Shown: piece by piece, positions 59,614 through 64,000 of the stretch
Position numbering within the stretch: position 1 is the first letter of the stretch
Layout: the number at the start of each line of letters is the position of its first letter
From: Utricularia gibba
Lineage: Eukaryota > Streptophyta > Magnoliopsida > Lamiales > Lentibulariaceae
NCBI GenBank assembly: GCA_002189035.1
Contig: CM007990.1
Span: 620,001-684,000 of the forward strand
Length of the DNA: 64,000 nt
Reading direction: 5' to 3'
Notes under the pieces: generated by a model
The model's input: only the letters and a program-made list of their open reading frames with translations
The model's database searches: none
What the model was told of the DNA's origin: nothing
Translations under genes and position numbers: made by a program

Positions 59614-60276
59614 ATGGGTTGCGGTGCTTCACTGCCGGAAGGCGGTGGCGCAGCGGGGCTCCGGCCGTTCTTAATCCAGCGCTTGGAGGACGTCCGGCTG
59701 AGGCGGCAGACACGGCCGATCAAGGCCTCCGACACAACTCCCTCCAAGAAAGAGCTTCTCATGCAACCCGAAAAAATGGATGAAGATGACGATAACCTTT
59801 CCTCCTCCCATACCAATAGCTACAAGACGCCACCCATTACGCCGGTGAAGAACGCCGGAGACCACATCTACAAGGGCGAGGAAGAGGATGATAGGTCGTC
59901 CTCCGTGGACGACGACGACGACAGGCGGATCCGGCGAGGCGACGGCGAAACTCCTGGATCGCCGAGCTTTCGGGTGTATTTCAACGAAGACGGTACTATG
60001 GCTTCCAAAGGCTCCATTTCCAGTGATGACACCACCCAATCTACGGTAAACAAATAGAATCATAAACAGAACATTTGATTTCCATGGATTCTGACTGGTT
60101 GGGTGAAGGGTTCTCCTGAGAGGAAGAAGAAGGCCCGAAGAGGAAGGAAGAGGAGAAGCTTTCGAATGGTGATTCCTAGAGGAGGCCAGGTGAAGAGCTT
60201 GCTGAATGTCACCTCATGTTATACACCTTCACATGATCAGGCTCGTCTCCTCCCCACAAAGATCGCTTCAAACTAA
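59614..60276 (+). CDS. Small, probably N-myristoylated acidic/basic plant protein of unknown function
   Basis: Two exons, 59614-60045 and 60109-60276, separated by a 63-nt intron; 600 nt, 199 aa. The N-terminus MGCGAS is a good N-myristoylation signal, with Cys-3 available for palmitoylation, so plasma-membrane attachment is likely. The middle is rich in Asp, Glu and Ser (MDEDDDNLSSS; EEEDDRSSSVDDDDDRR) with a possible proline-directed phosphosite in TPPITPVK. A motif GSPSFRVYFNEDG is the most family-like part. Exon 2 is strongly basic (RKKKARRGRKRRSFR). I recognise the overall type from other plant genomes but no function. The start is supported by the myristoylation signal; exon 2 is supported by phase and splice sites only. 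Confidence 0.72.
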
Positions 60277-60954
60277 ACCAAACTGCTCAGATGTTGTCCT
60301 CTGCTTGCTGTCTGAACGACATCCATGGATCCAAGCCTGGATTGTATCATGTGTTAGTCCACAGGTAGCACCACAGGAAACTGATAAATAGCTGAGCACT
60401 CCCAGTTACAGTTCTGATCAGCCAAAAAGGCTGGTTTTTTTGGTTATGTATCCATCATGTATGAACACAATTCATTTGTTCCCTTTCACAATCAAAGCTG
60501 TTTCCCACTGCTTGATACAGGCGTTTTACTGCATAACAGAGGTAGTGAAATTGACAGGGGAGTGGTTGAATGGAGAGGTTTGATTAACAAGTCAGAAGAT
60601 CTTTCTGGTTTAGCATATGATTTTCTCCGAAGCCCCTCTGCACCTGAGCCTCAAACCAAAATGAAGATCTACCATATGTTTTCGATTCAGAATCCCAAAA
60701 AGATGATATACTGTTCCGTGACATATTTTCTCTATTGACACCAAGTTAGCTATCCTCTCTGTACCCTTTTTCTCTATCCCTGTGGGAGACTCACATAGAG
60801 TGATGGAGGACGGGGTTCAAAGTAGGTAGTGAAAGAGTGAGTGGAGATCAAGGAAAATGATTTAAAGCCGTGAGATTTTAGTGATCATTTCAATGAAAGA
60901 CCCATTGGCTGTATGTAGCAGAACAATGATATGATGTTTTACCAACTACAGATA
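60277..60954. other. 3' intergenic region between convergent genes
   Basis: About 680 bp between the myristoylated-protein gene and UBC27, probably 3' UTRs of both. An ORF at about 60457-60738 shows no family resemblance. No repeats of note. Confidence 0.45.
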
Positions 60955-62236
<1,282 letters not shown>

Positions 62237-63012
62237 TTCAGCTCTCTTGCTTTCTTTCAGGATGCAAGGTAGACGTTGCCGGATTCTGGAGAAACTCCTC
62301 CGCCTCGAATTTCTCCACTCGCACGACGAACATTAACCTGAATCGCGATGTTTCATTTTTCGATTTTAATTTATTTAATTAATCTTCTTTCATAATGGGC
62401 TAAAGCCCGTTAATGATAGACTAATGGGCCCAAAACCGCCGTATTCAAATCGGGTCATACCCGAACGGTATAAATCGGGTTTGCGCGATTTTGAGGTTCA
62501 GACTTCAACTCATTCGTCTTCCTTCTGGTGCCTTTTTTGCGATCTCGAGAGTGGGTTAGTTTACATTTCTTGCACCGATTTCCATTTTTTGTACTTGTTT
62601 TCTGGTAATCTGTGGATTCATTATAGAATTGGTTGCAATCGGGAGCTGCAGGGGTTCGTCCTTTGTGTACTTGGCGTTTCCAGTCCCTTGGATACTCTAT
62701 TTGGTTTGGTATTTCTCCTTGCAGCGGATGCCTTGCGTTAGTTTGAATGGATTTTTTTTCTGAATTTATTTAGGTTTTTCTCCCTTCTGTCTGCAGAATC
62801 TGGGTGCTAATCCTTGGTGCCTCGCCAGATTCAGAAATTATAAGGTGATCCTTTTTGTTCTTTCGGTTGTGTTCTTTGGCTCATGTGATTTGAAAGACAT
62901 GAGAAGTAGACGGGTTTTGAATAGATGTTTTTTTGCGTATGGTTTCATTGTTGTTGTTCTAGGGTTTCTTGGCTTCAACGATCATAAGTTTTTACTTTTT
63001 TTTTTCCTTTAG
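62237..63012. promoter_or_regulatory. Divergent promoter of UBC27 and TFIIE beta with site II motifs
   Basis: The two ATGs are 776 bp apart. Site II motifs TGGGCT (62396-62401) and TGGGCC (62425-62430) lie in the middle. The TFIIE beta ATG follows directly after a CTTTAG acceptor, so part of the right half (to 63012) is an intron in its 5' UTR. Confidence 0.55.
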
Positions 63013-64000
63013 ATGGCTTTACTTCAAGACAGCTTGTCAAAGTTTAATAAGCAGCAAGAGAAAGTACAATCAGTGCTCACGAGCATGAGCAAAGCAAAGG
63101 CAGCATATTCCCAAAATAATCCTTCAAAGTCCATGCCCGCCACTTCCTCCGCACCATCAAATGCAAAATCACCTGTGCAACCAATTAAATTTTCAAATGA
63201 TACAGAACGTCTTCAGCATATAAATAGCATCAGAAAAGCCCCTGTTGGGGCACAAATCAAGCGTGTTATTGATTTGCTCTACGAGGTACTTTTCCCGTGA
63301 ACCCTCTATTGATTCTGCCATGTGTTTTTATATCGAAGTTGAAATAATATGCAGCTGCAATGTCTCACAATGCCTGATACTGTGGCTTTAATTGAGGCCA
63401 TGTTATAATATGTGTGATATCTTTCTTTGGAGGTTCAGTCCATTGTTCTATTGTATGATAATTGGATTGCAAGCTTGGTTTTTCGTCCTTATTGTAGCTA
63501 CTTATGTCCTACCCTCCTAGTTTGACTTTTATGACGTGTCTATTTGATTCAAGTTTCTCATCCTCAGACCAGGCAAGCCTACACTCCTGATCAGATAAAT
63601 GAAGCATGCTATGTGGATATGAATGCAAACAAAGCAGTCTTTGATAGTCTACGAAACAATCCTAAAGTGAATTATGACGGGAAAAGATTCTCCTACAAGG
63701 TAATATTTCTACCTTGTCCAGCCCCAGACAGGGTCATCATTGTATGTGAATCTCAACACTCTTACCTCTGAACTTTGAAGAGGTGATGGTTTGCTTATTT
63801 TATTTCCAGTCGAAGCACGATTTGAAAGACAAGAATGAACTCCTAGTCTTGATTCGGAAATTCCCAGAGGGCATCGCTGTCATTGACCTTAAGGATGCAT
63901 ATCCAACGGTTATGGATGACTTGCAGGTAACCTTTCCCCTGCTCAGCTATCCAGCCTGAGTTAAGCATCATCATTCATCTTTGGGTTGATAAAAACCATC
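63013..64000 (+). CDS. Transcription initiation factor TFIIE subunit beta, N-terminal part (runs off right edge)
   Basis: TFIIE beta binds promoter DNA in the Pol II preinitiation complex and helps recruit TFIIH. Three exons in the window: 63013-63285, 63568-63699 and 63810-63926 (273, 132 and 117 nt, all phase 0); the gene continues past the edge. The protein begins MALLQDSLSKFNKQQEKVQS, as in plant TFIIE beta, followed by a Ser/Ala/Pro-rich linker. The first winged-helix domain starts at about residue 70 (INSIRKAPVGAQIKRVIDLL, then YTPDQINEACYVDMNANKAV, NNPKVNYDGKRFSYK, and LLVLIRKFPEGIAVIDLKDA). The start is the first ATG after a 5'-UTR splice acceptor. Confidence 0.93.

Overview
The window is nuclear DNA from a flowering plant, most likely a eudicot. 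Multi-exon genes with GT-AG introns of about 60-600 nt encode plant-specific families (OBERON, MAP65, HIPP, SWEET, WRI-type AP2, UBC27, MPH1) in an AT-rich background. I see no bacterial operons, CRISPR array, recognisable transposon, rRNA or tRNA gene. Density is high: 18 protein genes in 64 kb, about one per 3.5 kb. I rebuilt exon structures by hand from splice sites, reading phase and known family sequence; in almost all genes the exon lengths sum to a multiple of three.

Layout. 1-1559 (+): C-terminal end of DNA topoisomerase II, tail-to-tail with an OBERON4-type PHD protein (1812-5431, -). 6622-9329 (+): ERD6-like sugar transporter. 9706-11109 (+): organellar tyrosyl-tRNA synthetase. 11670-12764 (-): CFAP20/BUG22. 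13477-17054 (-): tandem-BRCT protein, head-to-head with the plastid protein MPH1 (17607-18901, +). 19390-30888 (+): second-largest RNA polymerase III subunit, 38 exons, tail-to-tail with a MAP65 (31161-33963, -). 34557-42324 (-): exportin 7, 28 exons. 43679-45139 (-): SUN-domain nuclear-envelope protein, head-to-head with an uncharacterised plant gene (45376-48127, +). 49067-50874 (+): WRI1-type double-AP2 factor. 52510-53762 (+): two-HMA isoprenylated HIPP. 56963-58433 (-): SWEET sugar carrier. 59614-60276 (+): small, probably N-myristoylated protein. 60955-62236 (-): UBC27, head-to-head with a TFIIE beta gene (63013 to the window end, +).

The genes are not an operon or a cluster in the bacterial sense. 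Several serve the nucleus or cell division (TOP2, BRCT protein, NRPC2, MAP65, XPO7, SUN, TFIIE beta), and E2F-type TTTSSCGC sites stand upstream of the BRCT, MAP65 and myristoylated-protein genes. Four divergent pairs share short upstream regions, two of which carry site II (TGGGCY) motifs.

The most notable observation is that three otherwise intact genes (sugar transporter, the 45376 gene and the HIPP) each have exactly one exon that is one base short. In each, a single missing base, most simply in a G or C run, breaks the frame while every other exon stays in phase. I read this as probable consensus errors, though real lesions are possible. I did not find a convincing undescribed multi-gene system. 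The best leads are the tandem-BRCT gene with paired E2F sites, the uncharacterised 45376 gene, a competing stop-generating splice donor in CFAP20, and a 9-nt microexon in the AP2 gene.
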